Shown here piece by piece: positions 7,450-15,848 of a DNA stretch of 64,000 nt. This DNA comes from Micromonospora sp. WMMD1128. Lineage in GTDB: Bacteria; Actinomycetota; Actinomycetes; Mycobacteriales; Micromonosporaceae. How positions within the stretch are numbered: position 1 is the stretch's first letter; each line of letters begins with the position of its first letter. The stretch covers positions 5,668,001 to 5,732,000 of the forward strand of contig NZ_CP114902.1 in the NCBI RefSeq assembly GCF_027497235.1, read 5' to 3'. The notes under the pieces were generated by a model, which ran no database searches, was not told the DNA's origin, and worked only from the letters and a program-made list of their open reading frames with translations. The translations under genes and the position numbers were made by a program.

Positions 7450-8342
7450 GTGGACAGCCTAGCGGTGACGAGGCGGCATGACCTGACCGACGCACAGTGG
7501 GCGGCGCTGGAGCCGTTGCTGCCTGCGGGGCGTCGGCCAGGTCGGCCGTCGACATGGACGAAACGGCAGCTCATTGATGGGATTCGGTGGCGGGTACGGG
7601 TTGGCGCCCCGTGGCGGGACGTCCCGCAGTGTTACGGGTCCTGGGCGGCGGTGTACGCGCTGTTCCGGCGTTGGCAGCGCGATGGGACCTGGGCGAAGAT
7701 CCTGACCGTGTTGCAGGCCCTGGCTGACGGGGGTGGACGCGTCGTGTGGGACGTGTCGGTGGACTCGACGGTCGCTCGGGCGCATCAGCACGCTGCGGGG
7801 GCGCGTAAAAGGGGGATCTGCAGGTCGAGCCGCCGGGCGGGGTCACGGTCGAACCGGACGACCACGCGCTCGGTCGCTCGCGCGGTGGGCTGACCACGAA
7901 GGTGCACCTGGCATGTGAGCAGGGGCAGAAGCCGCTGTCGATCGTGTTGACCGCCGGGCAGCGCGGGGACAGCCCGCAGTTCATCCCGGTGCTCGACGGG
8001 ATCCGGGTGCCCCGCCTCGGCGGTGGCCGGCCCCGGACCCGCCCGGACCGGGTCCTGGCCGACAAGGCGTACACGTCGAAGGCCAACCGCCGCTACCTGC
8101 GTCGACGTGGGATCGCCGCGACGATCCCGTCGAAGGCCGACCAGGACGCGAACCGGCGTAAGAAGGGGTCCAAGGGCGGCCGGCCACCGGCCTTCGACCC
8201 CCAGCGGTACCGGCAGCGTCACGCCGTGGAGTGCGGCATCAACCGCCTCAAACGCCACCGCGCCGTGGCCACCCGCTTCGACAAACTCGCCGTCCGCTAC
8301 GAGGCCACCGTGCACATCGCCGCGATCAACGAGTGGCTGTGA
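7450..8342 (+). CDS. IS5-family transposase, made by -1 frameshift
   Basis: The first frame (ATG 7450) encodes the DUF4096-type N-terminal domain ([27 protein letters not shown]) and the first catalytic Asp region ([23 protein letters not shown]). Left alone it runs out of register and stops at 7893. The family sequence continues in the -1 frame as [34 protein letters not shown], then VLADKAYTS and the C-terminal [24 protein letters not shown]. The shift is best placed at the run of five Gs at 7811-7815 that follows AAAA, where a GGG codon can slip back one base. This is the usual programmed-frameshift arrangement of the IS427-like group. The fused product is about 297 residues. Confidence 0.88.
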
Positions 8343-8360
8343 CCGACTTCGACACAGTCC
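8342..8360 (-). repeat. IS5 right inverted repeat
   Basis: This 19-bp repeat pairs with 7319-7337. Its first base overlaps the end of the transposase reading frame, and it is followed by the CTAG target duplicate. Confidence 0.9.
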
Positions 8361-8367
8361 CTAGGTC

Positions 8368-8745
8368 TCACGTCCAGCGCAGGACGCCACGCCGCCAGGC
8401 GTAGAGGATGCCGAGCGCGACGATCGCCACGAAGACGCCCATCTCCACCACCGTGGTCGCGCCGAACCCGGGGCGGTCGAAGACGAGTGCCCACGGGAAC
8501 AGGAAGACCGCCTCCACCGCGAACAGGACGTAGAGGTAGGCATAGACGTAGTAGCGGATCTGCATCTGGGCCCAGTCGCCGCCGACCGGGTCGAGCCCGC
8601 ACTCGTACGGGGCCCGCTTGCCCCACGGCTCGGCCGGACGGGCCGGACGTAACACCCGGTTCGCGGAGAACGCCGTGACGAAGAAGAGCACGGCGGCGAG
8701 CAACAGCAGACCGAGCGTGGCGTACGAGCCGAGATATCCGGTCAC
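8368..8745 (-). CDS. nuoA: NADH-quinone oxidoreductase subunit A (orphan copy)
   Basis: This is a small membrane subunit of complex I. Three membrane helices are visible (TLGLLLLAAVLFFVTAFSANRVL, VYAYLYVLFAVEAVFLFPWAL, VVEMGVFVAIVALGILYAWRRG), together with the conserved loop PYECGLDPVGGDWAQMQIRYY, the NuoA/ND3 signature. I chose GTG 8743-8745 (MTGYLGSYATLG, 125 aa) because the longer version from 8826 adds a charged stretch that the family lacks. No other nuo gene lies in the window. The usual operon partner genes would be expected downstream, where the IS5 element and folP2 now stand. Confidence 0.85.
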   Translation of the reverse strand: MTGYLGSYATLGLLLLAAVLFFVTAFSANRVLRPARPAEPWGKRAPYECGLDPVGGDWAQMQIRYYVYAYLYVLFAVEAVFLFPWALVFDRPGFGATTVVEMGVFVAIVALGILYAWRRGVLRWT

Positions 8746-8869
8746 GACCGGAGCGTACCGGTCCCGTCGAGGCGTCTCGAACACGTTACGAATTTGTTTC
8801 CTGGCGGGACTGGTGCCGGATGGCAACTGTGACCGAATAATGAGACCTCGTCACCGCCCCGGAGGTCAG

Positions 8870-9526
8870 ATGACCCGCGCCCGCGCGCCCCGCCGTACCC
8901 TCGCGCTGTTCGCGCCCGCGCTGGTCGCCGCAGCCGCAGCGGTCGTCGCGGTGGCACCGGGATGGGCCGCGGCCACCCCCGCGCCGCCGGCCGGGGTGGT
9001 CCGGGCGGCCGGCCCGGACGTGCCCGGCGACCCGGGCGGCGATCCCGGCGGCGAGCCGACCGAGCCGACGCCCACCGAGGCGGCGACGACCACCACGGCG
9101 CCGGCGCCGCCGACCGAGGAGGCCCCGACACCCACCACGCCCGCGGCGCCGGCCGCCACCACGGCACCGCCGACGACGACGGCACCGGCCCCGCCGACGA
9201 CGACGCCGACCACCACCGCGCCGACCACCACCGCCCCGGCGCAACCACCGGTCGTGCCGCCCGTGCAGCCCCCGCCGCCAACCCAGCCCCAGCCGGCCGC
9301 CGGACCGCTGGGGGCGCAGGTCAGCACGGACCCCGCCCCGACCGCATCGCAGGGCATGCGCGCCGTGGCCGGGCGGTCCGGCGGACCCGGTACGCCGGCG
9401 CGCCGGATCGCGATCGTCCTGATCGTCATGTCGGGGCTGCTCGTCGTGTTCGCGCTGACACTCGCCACCCGATCGCTGCGGCGCCGCAGCGACATCACCG
9501 TGGCGGACCCCACCGCGGACCGCTGA
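8870..9526 (+). CDS. Secreted/membrane-anchored Thr-Pro-rich protein
   Basis: The ATG at 8870 follows GGAGGTCAG. The 218-residue protein has an N-terminal signal sequence (RRTLALFAPALVAAAAAVVAVAPGWAAA), about 110 residues of low-complexity Pro/Thr/Ala/Glu repeats (TTTAPAPPT-like), and one C-terminal membrane helix (IAIVLIVMSGLLVVFALTLAT) followed by RSLRRRSD. It is probably displayed outside the membrane with a cytoplasmic tail, the Thr/Pro stalk spanning the wall and possibly O-mannosylated. No enzyme domain is visible and no LPXTG motif is present. It is divergent from nuoA. Confidence 0.75.
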   Translation: MTRARAPRRTLALFAPALVAAAAAVVAVAPGWAAATPAPPAGVVRAAGPDVPGDPGGDPGGEPTEPTPTEAATTTTAPAPPTEEAPTPTTPAAPAATTAPPTTTAPAPPTTTPTTTAPTTTAPAQPPVVPPVQPPPPTQPQPAAGPLGAQVSTDPAPTASQGMRAVAGRSGGPGTPARRIAIVLIVMSGLLVVFALTLATRSLRRRSDITVADPTADR

Positions 9527-9727
9527 CACCCCCCTAAATCTTGGTGAGTTGGATTACGGGGTGGGGTACTAAAGCCCGCAAAGCGGGGCATACACCTGCG
9601 CAAACGAGTCCCACACGTCGGACCTCCACCAAGGCCGCCCTAACCGTCCGACGTAGGCTCTGACGTGAGAAACGGAGCGGGCCGTGCCGGTGTGGGCGAC
9701 GGCGCTCAGCGAAGCGAGGTGCGTGGA

Positions 9728-11575
9728 GTGACCAAGCAGATCCGTCAGCTGGACCGGGTGGTCATCCGGTTCGCCGGTGACTCCGGCGACGGCATGCAGC
9801 TCACCGGCGACCGGTTCACCTCGGAGACGGCGCAGTTGGGCAACGACATCTCCACGTTGCCCAACTTCCCGGCCGAGATCCGCGCCCCCGCCGGCACGCT
9901 GCCCGGCGTGTCGAGCTTCCAGGTGCACTTCGCCGACTACGACATCCTGACCCCGGGCGACGCCCCGAACGTGCTGGTGGCGATGAACCCGGCGGCGCTC
10001 AAGGCCAACCTGGCCGACCTGCCGCGCGGGGCGGACATCATCGTCAACACCGACGAGTTCACCCGGCGCAACCTGGCCAAGGTCGGCTATGCGAGCAGCC
10101 CGCTCGACGACGACTCGCTCGACGGCTACGCGGTGCACCCGGTCGCGCTCACCTCGATGACGATCGGCGCGCTGGCCGAGCACGACGTGTCCAAGAAGGA
10201 TGCCGAGCGGGCCAAGAACATGTTCGCGCTCGGGCTGCTGAGCTGGATGTACTCCCGCCCGTACGCCTCGACGCTGCGGTTCCTGGAGCGCAAGTTCGCC
10301 GCCCGGCCGGAGCTGGTGGCGGCGAACGTGGCCGCGTTCCGGGCCGGGTGGAACTTCGGCGAGACCACCGAGGACTTCTCCGTCCGGTACGAGGTCAAGC
10401 CGGCCCGGATGCTGGCCGGCACCTACCGCAACATCACCGGCAACGCGGCGCTGTCGCTGGGCCTGGTGGCCGCCGGGGTGCGCTCCGGGCTGCCGGTGTT
10501 CCTCGGCGCGTACCCGATCACGCCGGCCTCGGACATCCTGCACGAGCTGAGCAAGCACAAGAAGTTCGGCGTGGTCACCATGCAGGCCGAGGACGAGATC
10601 GCGGCGGTAGGCGCGGCCCTCGGCGCCTCGTACGGCGGCTCGCTCGGCGTCACCACCACGAGCGGCCCGGGCGTGGCCCTGAAGAGCGAGACGATCTCCC
10701 TGGCGGTGGCGCTGGAGCTGCCGCTGGTCATCGTCGACGTGCAGCGCGCCGGGCCGTCCACCGGCATGCCCACGAAGACCGAGCAGGCCGACCTGAACAT
10801 GGCCCTGTACGGGCGGCACGGCGAGGCGCCGGTCGCGGTGATCGCGCCGAAGTCCCCGTCGGACTGCTTCCACGCGGCGCTGGAGGCGGCCCGGATCGCG
10901 CTCACCTACCGCACCCCGGTCATCCTGCTGTCGGACAACTACGTGGCGAACGGCTCCGAGCCGTGGCTGCTGCCGGACGTGGAGTCGCTGCCCGACCTGC
11001 GGGTCGAGTTCGCCACCCGCCCCAACGGCGAGGACGGCACCACGTTCCTGCCCTACCTGCGCGACCCGCAGACCCTGGCCCGTCCGTGGGCGGTGCCCGG
11101 CACCCCCGGGCTGGAGCACCGGATCGGCGGCCTGGAGAAGGCCGACAAGACCGGCGACATCTCGTACGACCCGACGAACCACGACTTCATGGTGCGGACC
11201 CGGGCGGCCCGGATCGAGACCATTCCGGTGCCGGACGTCGAGGTGGAGGATCCGGACGGCGACGCCCGGGTGCTGGTGCTCGGTTGGGGCTCGACGTACG
11301 GCCCGATCGGCGCCGCCTGCCGGGGCCTGCGCCAGCGCGGGTTCCCGGTGGCCCAGGCGCACCTGCGGCACCTGGCCCCGATGCCGGCCAACCTCGGCGA
11401 GGTGCTGCGCGCCTACGACAAGGTGGTCATTCCCGAGATGAACCTCGGCCAGCTCGCCCACGTGATCCGGGCCCGATACCTGGTCGACGCGATCGGCTAC
11501 AACCAGGTCCGCGGCCTGCCGTTCACCGCCGCCGAGCTGGAGACGATGCTGGAAGAGGTCCTGAAGAATGTCTGA
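9728..11575 (+). CDS. korA: 2-oxoacid:ferredoxin oxidoreductase, alpha (gamma-alpha fused) subunit
   Basis: The 615-residue protein combines the gamma domain at the N-terminus (VIRFAGDSGDGMQLTGDRF, residues ~10-190) with the alpha pyrimidine-binding domain (YPITPASDILHEL near residue 260). Together with KorB it oxidatively decarboxylates a 2-oxoacid (2-oxoglutarate in the actinobacterial KorAB type) to an acyl-CoA while reducing ferredoxin. I chose GTG 9728 because the GAGGTG upstream fits a ribosome site and the protein then begins TKQIRQLDRVVIRF, as family members do. It overlaps korB by 8 bases. Confidence 0.9.
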   Translation: MTKQIRQLDRVVIRFAGDSGDGMQLTGDRFTSETAQLGNDISTLPNFPAEIRAPAGTLPGVSSFQVHFADYDILTPGDAPNVLVAMNPAALKANLADLPRGADIIVNTDEFTRRNLAKVGYASSPLDDDSLDGYAVHPVALTSMTIGALAEHDVSKKDAERAKNMFALGLLSWMYSRPYASTLRFLERKFAARPELVAANVAAFRAGWNFGETTEDFSVRYEVKPARMLAGTYRNITGNAALSLGLVAAGVRSGLPVFLGAYPITPASDILHELSKHKKFGVVTMQAEDEIAAVGAALGASYGGSLGVTTTSGPGVALKSETISLAVALELPLVIVDVQRAGPSTGMPTKTEQADLNMALYGRHGEAPVAVIAPKSPSDCFHAALEAARIALTYRTPVILLSDNYVANGSEPWLLPDVESLPDLRVEFATRPNGEDGTTFLPYLRDPQTLARPWAVPGTPGLEHRIGGLEKADKTGDISYDPTNHDFMVRTRAARIETIPVPDVEVEDPDGDARVLVLGWGSTYGPIGAACRGLRQRGFPVAQAHLRHLAPMPANLGEVLRAYDKVVIPEMNLGQLAHVIRARYLVDAIGYNQVRGLPFTAAELETMLEEVLKNV

Positions 11576-12602
11576 GCCCGTCGCCCTGAAGCTCACCGCG
11601 AAGGACTTCAAGTCCGACCAGGAGGTGCGCTGGTGCCCCGGCTGCGGTGACTACGCCATCCTGGCCGCCGTGCAGGGCTTCATGCCGGAGCTGAACATCC
11701 CCCGGGAGAACACCGTCTTCATCTCGGGCATCGGCTGCTCGTCCCGCTTCCCGTACTACATGAACACGTACGGCATGCACTCGATCCACGGCCGTGCCCC
11801 GGCGATCGCGACCGGCCTGTCGGTGTCCCGGCCGGACCTGTCGGTGTGGGTGGTCACCGGTGACGGCGACGCGCTCTCGATCGGCGGCAACCACCTGATC
11901 CACGCGCTGCGCCGCAACGTCAACCTGAAGATCCTGCTGTTCAACAACCGGATCTACGGGCTGACCAAGGGACAATACTCACCGACCTCGGAGGTCGGGA
12001 AGATCACCAAGTCGACGCCGCTCGGCTCGGCGGACGCGCCGTTCAACCCGCTGTCGCTGGCGCTCGGCGCCGAGGCCACGTTCGTGGCCCGGACCCTCGA
12101 CTCGGACCGCAAGCACCTCCAGTCGGTGCTGCGGGCCGCCGCCGAGCACCAGGGCTCCGCGTTCGTGGAGATCTACCAGAACTGCAACATCTTCAACGAC
12201 GGCGCGTTCGAGCCGCTGAAGGAGCCGGCCACCCGGGACGACTTCCTGATCCGGTTGGAGCACGGGCAGCCGATCACGTTCGGCGCAGGCGGGCAGTTCT
12301 GCGTCGTCCACCCGCCGGGCGGCTTCGGGCTTGAGGTCCGGGAGACCGCGGTCACCCCGGCGGAGGAGATCGTCGTGCACGACGCCACGGTCGCCGACCC
12401 GGCGTACGCCTTCGCGCTGTCCCGGCTGCCCGGGCTCGACCTGCGTAACACGCCGATGGGGGTGTTCCGGTCGGTGCGCCGCCCCTCCTACGACAGCGTG
12501 GTGCAGGAGCAGGTCGCGTCGGCCCGGGCCGGCGTCGACCAGGCCCCGGAGGAGCAACTCTCGGCGTTGCTCGCCGGCGGCGACACCTGGACGATCCTCT
12601 GA
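11568..12602 (+). CDS. korB: 2-oxoacid:ferredoxin oxidoreductase, beta subunit
   Basis: This 344-residue subunit binds thiamine diphosphate and an iron-sulfur cluster. The N-terminal VRWCPGCGDYAIL carries two Cys of the cluster/TPP region and CSSRFPYY follows. The TPP motif GDGDALSIGGNH ends with NLKILLFNNRIYGLTKGQYSPTS. The start lies inside the end of korA (8-base overlap), so equal production of both subunits is expected. A strong terminator follows at 12622-12659. No ferredoxin gene is adjacent. Confidence 0.92.
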   Translation: MSEPVALKLTAKDFKSDQEVRWCPGCGDYAILAAVQGFMPELNIPRENTVFISGIGCSSRFPYYMNTYGMHSIHGRAPAIATGLSVSRPDLSVWVVTGDGDALSIGGNHLIHALRRNVNLKILLFNNRIYGLTKGQYSPTSEVGKITKSTPLGSADAPFNPLSLALGAEATFVARTLDSDRKHLQSVLRAAAEHQGSAFVEIYQNCNIFNDGAFEPLKEPATRDDFLIRLEHGQPITFGAGGQFCVVHPPGGFGLEVRETAVTPAEEIVVHDATVADPAYAFALSRLPGLDLRNTPMGVFRSVRRPSYDSVVQEQVASARAGVDQAPEEQLSALLAGGDTWTIL

Positions 12603-12621
12603 GTCACCGCTGATCCGCACG

Positions 12622-12659
12622 GAAGGGCGGGCCGTTCCCCTCGGAACGGCCCGCCCTTC
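12622..12659. terminator. Terminator of korAB and azoR (convergent)
   Basis: A perfect 17-bp stem (GAAGGGCGGGCCGTTCC, loop CCTC, then its complement) lies 20 bp after the korB stop and 17 bp before the azoR stop. It can serve both convergent transcripts. Confidence 0.85.
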
Positions 12660-12675
12660 TCGGCGTCAACGCGGC

Positions 12676-13323
12676 TCAGGCGACCGCCGCGGCCGGCACC
12701 CACAGCTCGTCGATGGCCCGCTCGGCGGCGGCGAGGCTCGCCTCGTACAGCGGGATCAGCTCGGCCATCGCCGGGTTGACCGGGGCGAGAGTCAGCTCGG
12801 CCGAGATGAAGCGCGGTTCGAGGCCGGTACGCGACAGTCCGTGCGGGAGCCAGGGCTCGGCGTGGTCCCAGCCCGCCCGCGGGGTGCCCGCGCCGTAACC
12901 GCCGCCCCGGGTGCCGAACACGATGAGCTGGCGACCGCCGAGCAGCCCGGCCCCGGTGTCCGGGTCGAGCGCGATGCCGGGCGCGATCAGGTGGTCGACC
13001 CACGCCTTCACGCTGCTCGGCGGACCGAAGTTGTAGAGCGGCAGGCCGAGCAGGACGGTGTCGGCCGCCTTCACCTCGGCCACCAGCTCCTCGCTGAGCC
13101 GCCACGACTCGCGCTGCGCCGGAGTGTGCTGGTCGGGCGGCACCGCCCGGGCGAGGCCGCCGGCGGCGTCGAGGTGCGGCAGCGGGTCCCGGCCGAGGTC
13201 CCGGTAGGTGACCGTGCCGTCCGGGTGGGCGGCGTGCCAGGCGTCCGCCGCGCGGGCGGTGAGACGGCGGCTGACCGACCGCTCCCCGGTGATGCTCGAG
13301 TCGATGTGCAACAGGTGTGCCAT
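12676..13323 (-). CDS. azoR: FMN-dependent NADH-azoreductase (flavodoxin-like quinone reductase)
   Basis: The 215-residue protein begins MAHLLHIDSSITGERSVSRR, the AzoR FMN phosphate loop, and has the FMN/NAD contact motifs LLGLPLYNFGPPSSVKAWVDHLI and IVFGTRGGGYG. It reduces quinones, azo bonds or nitro compounds with NADH and probably protects against electrophiles. The ATG at 13321-13323 has GGAGGAGC upstream. It is divergently transcribed from a MarR-type regulator with an 82-bp gap, the standard layout for a quinone-responsive repressor and its target. Confidence 0.9.
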   Translation of the reverse strand: MAHLLHIDSSITGERSVSRRLTARAADAWHAAHPDGTVTYRDLGRDPLPHLDAAGGLARAVPPDQHTPAQRESWRLSEELVAEVKAADTVLLGLPLYNFGPPSSVKAWVDHLIAPGIALDPDTGAGLLGGRQLIVFGTRGGGYGAGTPRAGWDHAEPWLPHGLSRTGLEPRFISAELTLAPVNPAMAELIPLYEASLAAAERAIDELWVPAAAVA

Positions 13324-13345
13324 TGCTGCTCCTCCGCAGATCGTT

Positions 13346-13375
13346 TGTGTAGCGCCAACTATTTATAGCAGATGG
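13346..13375. promoter_or_regulatory. Shared promoter/operator region of azoR and marR-type gene
   Basis: This is the only AT-rich spot in the divergent gap. It contains the near-palindrome CTATTTATAG (13359-13368), which in the azoR direction reads TATAAA, a good -10 box. A MarR dimer bound here would cover both promoters. The exact operator is not resolved. Confidence 0.4.
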
Positions 13376-13405
13376 ATGTTCCCTGCTCCGCGTAGACTGG
13401 GTCAC

Positions 13406-13867
13406 ATGTCAGCCGGGCCCACCCACGAGTCGGAGCGCCGCTCCGGGCCGCTGCTCCAGCACCTGGCCCGGCGAATGCAGCTGCGCTCGGAGTCGGCGCT
13501 GACGCCGCTCGGCCTGCGCCCCCGGCACCTGGTCGCACTCACCGTGCTGCGCGACTCCGGCGGCATCAGCCAACAGGGGCTCGCCGCGACGTTGCAGCTC
13601 GACGGCACGAACGTGGTCGGGCTGCTCAACGAGCTGGAGGCCGCCGGCCTGGTCGAGCGACGCCGCTCGCCGGAAGACCGCCGCCGGCACGTCGTGAGCC
13701 TCACCGGCACCGGCACGACGCGGCTCCGCGAGGCCGAGTGCGGGCTCGCCGGCGCGGAGGACGACGTGCTCAGCGCGCTGACCCCCGACGAGCGGAACCT
13801 GCTCTACGACCTGCTGAGGCGGGCCAGCCAGGGCTGCGCCCCACCCCCCTGCGCCGAAACCTGCTGA
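13406..13867 (+). CDS. MarR-family transcriptional regulator
   Basis: The 153-residue winged-helix protein starts at ATG 13406. The DNA-binding core is clear: LRPRHLVALTVLRDSGGISQQGLAATLQLDGTNVVGLLNELEAAGLVERRRSPEDRRRHVVSLT, with the RSPEDRR beta-wing typical of MarR. Dimerisation helices lie at both ends. The C-terminus holds two cysteines (GCAPPPCAETC), possible sensors for quinones or electrophiles, which would fit control of the divergent azoreductase; that is inference. Confidence 0.9.
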   Translation: MSAGPTHESERRSGPLLQHLARRMQLRSESALTPLGLRPRHLVALTVLRDSGGISQQGLAATLQLDGTNVVGLLNELEAAGLVERRRSPEDRRRHVVSLTGTGTTRLREAECGLAGAEDDVLSALTPDERNLLYDLLRRASQGCAPPPCAETC

Positions 13868-13872
13868 CGGTG

Positions 13873-13925
13873 TAAGGAGGGGCCCCCGCTTAACGCCTGC
13901 GGTAGAGCAGGGGGCCCCGCTTAAC
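13873..13925. repeat. Repeated-type intergenic hairpin
   Basis: The segment carries two related arms, GGGGCCCCC (13879-13887) and GGGGGCCCC (13910-13918), each followed by the same CGCTTAA, with a 22-nt loop. I recall closely similar TAAGGAGGGGCCCCCGCTTAAC sequences between many genes of Micromonospora-type genomes. It can act as a terminator between the convergent marR and potassium-channel genes. Only one copy is seen in this window. Confidence 0.6.
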
Positions 13926-13943
13926 AGCTCGTCGTCGACCGGG

Positions 13944-14957
13944 TCAGGCCGTGGTGGTCGCCTGGGGGCGGTCGTCGCGGACGTGGACCAGCATGTCGCC
14001 GGTCTCGATCAGCGCGCCGGCGCGGTCACTCAACGTGATCACCTTGCCCCGGCGGACCAGCGCGATCACCAGCGAATCCAGCTCACGCGGTGAACGTCCC
14101 ACCTCGCTCCGCTCGGCCGAACGCATCGCCAGCGCCATGCCCTGGCCCGGAGTGAGCAGATCCTCCACCACGTCGATGAGCGGCGGAGCCGAGGTGGAGA
14201 GGCCGAGCAGCCGGCCCGCGGTCGCGGACGAGACGATCACGTGGTGCGCACCGCTCTGCTTGAGCAGCGGCGCGTTCTCCGCCTCCCGGACCGCCGCGAT
14301 GATCCGGACCTGACCGGCGGTGAGCTGCCGGACGGTCAACGCCACGAGCACCGAGGCGTCGTCGCTGTCGGTCGCGATGATGACCGCCTTGGCGGTGCGG
14401 ACGTGCGCCTCCTCCAGCACGGAGGAGCGGGTCGCCGAGCCCTCGATCGTCACCAGCCCGTTCGAGGTGGCCTGCCGCAACGCCGCCGCGCTCCGCTCGA
14501 CCACCACGATCCTGGCCTTGTCCGCCCCGTTCTCCAGCAGCGCGGAGACCGCGCTCCGCCCCTTGGTGCCGTAGCCGCAGATGATGACGTGGTCCTTCAC
14601 GGTTCTCCTCCACCGCGACAGGCGACGGCCGGTCCGGTACTGCTCGGTCAGGACTTCCAGGGTGGTGCCGACCAGGATGATCAGGAAGAGCACCCGGGCG
14701 GGGGTGACGAACAGGACGTTCACCAGGCGCGCCGAGGGGCTGGCCGGGGCGATGTCGCCGTACCCGGTGGTGGAGAGCGAGACCACCACGTAGTAGAAGC
14801 AGTCGAGCAGGGTGAGCCCGTCGCCGTTGGTGTCGCGGTAGCCGTCGCGGTCGAGCCAGACCACGAAAACCGTGGCGAGGACCAACCCGAGCGCGGCGAG
14901 CAGGCGCAGGCTCAGCGCGCTCAGCGGCCCCCGCCGTTGCGCGGGAAAATGGATCAC
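13944..14957 (-). CDS. Potassium channel with cytosolic RCK (TrkA-N) domain
   Basis: The 337-residue protein has a two-helix pore module: helix 1 LRLLAALGLVLATVFVVWL, pore helix with selectivity filter TTGYGD at residues 63-68, helix 2 VLFVTPARVLFLIILVGTTLEVL. The RCK Rossmann domain follows (VIICGYGTKGRSAV near residue 125) and then an RCK-C domain (LDSLVIALVRRGKVITLSDRAGALIETGDMLVHVR). It is a ligand-gated K+ channel of the MthK/Kch type. It is monocistronic and convergent with the MarR-type gene. Confidence 0.92.
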   Translation of the reverse strand: MIHFPAQRRGPLSALSLRLLAALGLVLATVFVVWLDRDGYRDTNGDGLTLLDCFYYVVVSLSTTGYGDIAPASPSARLVNVLFVTPARVLFLIILVGTTLEVLTEQYRTGRRLSRWRRTVKDHVIICGYGTKGRSAVSALLENGADKARIVVVERSAAALRQATSNGLVTIEGSATRSSVLEEAHVRTAKAVIIATDSDDASVLVALTVRQLTAGQVRIIAAVREAENAPLLKQSGAHHVIVSSATAGRLLGLSTSAPPLIDVVEDLLTPGQGMALAMRSAERSEVGRSPRELDSLVIALVRRGKVITLSDRAGALIETGDMLVHVRDDRPQATTTA

Positions 14958-15209
14958 CGTCGGTCCCGCTCCGCCACCGTCGCCTGCACGCCCTCAAGAT
15001 AGCGGGTACGCCCCGAGCCGGCCCGGCGGGCGGGGAACCGATCCCGCTGCACGAGCGGCGCGGGACCTCGACACTCTGCCGGGAGAATCCCGACTGCCGC
15101 CGATCCGCGACCGGCCGGCCGGTGCCGGGGGCGCCGACCGGGCCGGTCCGTGTCGCCGGGACGGGGCATGATGGTGGCGTCGGCGAACGGCGACCGCGAG
15201 GAGGCCGGC

Positions 15210-15821
15210 ATGTCGTTGCTGCGACGGGTGATCGGTGGGGTGCTGCGGCGGATCCGCCTGCGTCAGGGCCGCACGCTGCGCGAGGTGGCGCAGGCGGCAG
15301 GAGTCTCCCTGCCCTATCTCTCCGAGGTCGAACGTGGCCGCAAGGAAGCCTCCTCCGAGGTGCTGGCCGCGATCTGCCGGGCGCTCGGCATCCACCTCGC
15401 GGACCTGCTGGAGGAGGCGCGGGACGAGCTGCGCCGGGAGCGGCCCACGCCGGTCGGCTCCGGCGTCCCGCCGGCCCGGCTCGACCGGGTGCCCGCCGCC
15501 CGCGGCGGCCCGCACCTCCGGGTCGGCCCGCCCCGACTGCACGTCACCCGCCGCCCGGCCGGCCCGCACCCGGCCCGCCCGCACATTCCGGTGCCGGCGT
15601 ACGCCGCCCGCCCGGTCCACCCGACCCCGCTGCTCGGCGGCGCGCTGCGCCAGGTGGCTCCGCCCCCCATGCCGCTCGGCCACGGCACGCCGGAGCTGCT
15701 CGGCACCGGCACCCGGATCTGGCTGATCCCGACGCCGGCCGCCCGCCCGCGCCCGCGTACCTCACCGGCACTCGCCCGGCGACGCGTCTGGGCGGCCCGA
15801 CGACGCCCGGTCACGGCGTAG
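15210..15821 (+). CDS. PopR/ClgR-like Cro/CI-type transcriptional regulator of Clp protease
   Basis: The 203-residue protein begins with an HTH domain (residues ~15-70: RLRQGRTLREVAQAAGVSLPYLSEVERGRKEASSEVLAAICRALG) that closely matches ClgR/PopR. The rest is a Pro/Arg/His-rich unstructured tail. ATG 15210 has GAGGAGGCC just upstream. PopR and ClgR are activators of clp genes and are themselves degraded by ClpP in Streptomyces (known for that family). Here the target is evident: a clpP gene follows 413 bp downstream, with a PopR-type palindrome at 16126-16142 in front of it. The long tail is larger than in the M. tuberculosis ClgR that I remember. Confidence 0.82.
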   Translation: MSLLRRVIGGVLRRIRLRQGRTLREVAQAAGVSLPYLSEVERGRKEASSEVLAAICRALGIHLADLLEEARDELRRERPTPVGSGVPPARLDRVPAARGGPHLRVGPPRLHVTRRPAGPHPARPHIPVPAYAARPVHPTPLLGGALRQVAPPPMPLGHGTPELLGTGTRIWLIPTPAARPRPRTSPALARRRVWAARRRPVTA

Positions 15822-15848
15822 CCACCGGCTCACGGCCCCGGCGCTCGC

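Larger units (their letters stand above)
7319..8360 (+). mobile_element. IS5-family insertion sequence (1042 bp)
   Basis: The element has 19-bp terminal inverted repeats (18 of 19 match) at 7319-7337 and 8342-8360. It is flanked by direct CTAG repeats at 7315-7318 and 8361-8364, which fits the YTAR target of the IS5 family. It carries one transposase gene in two reading frames. Both ends and the target duplication are intact, so the insertion looks recent. It sits exactly between the stop codons of folP2 and nuoA, so neither flanking protein is damaged. Confidence 0.92.
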
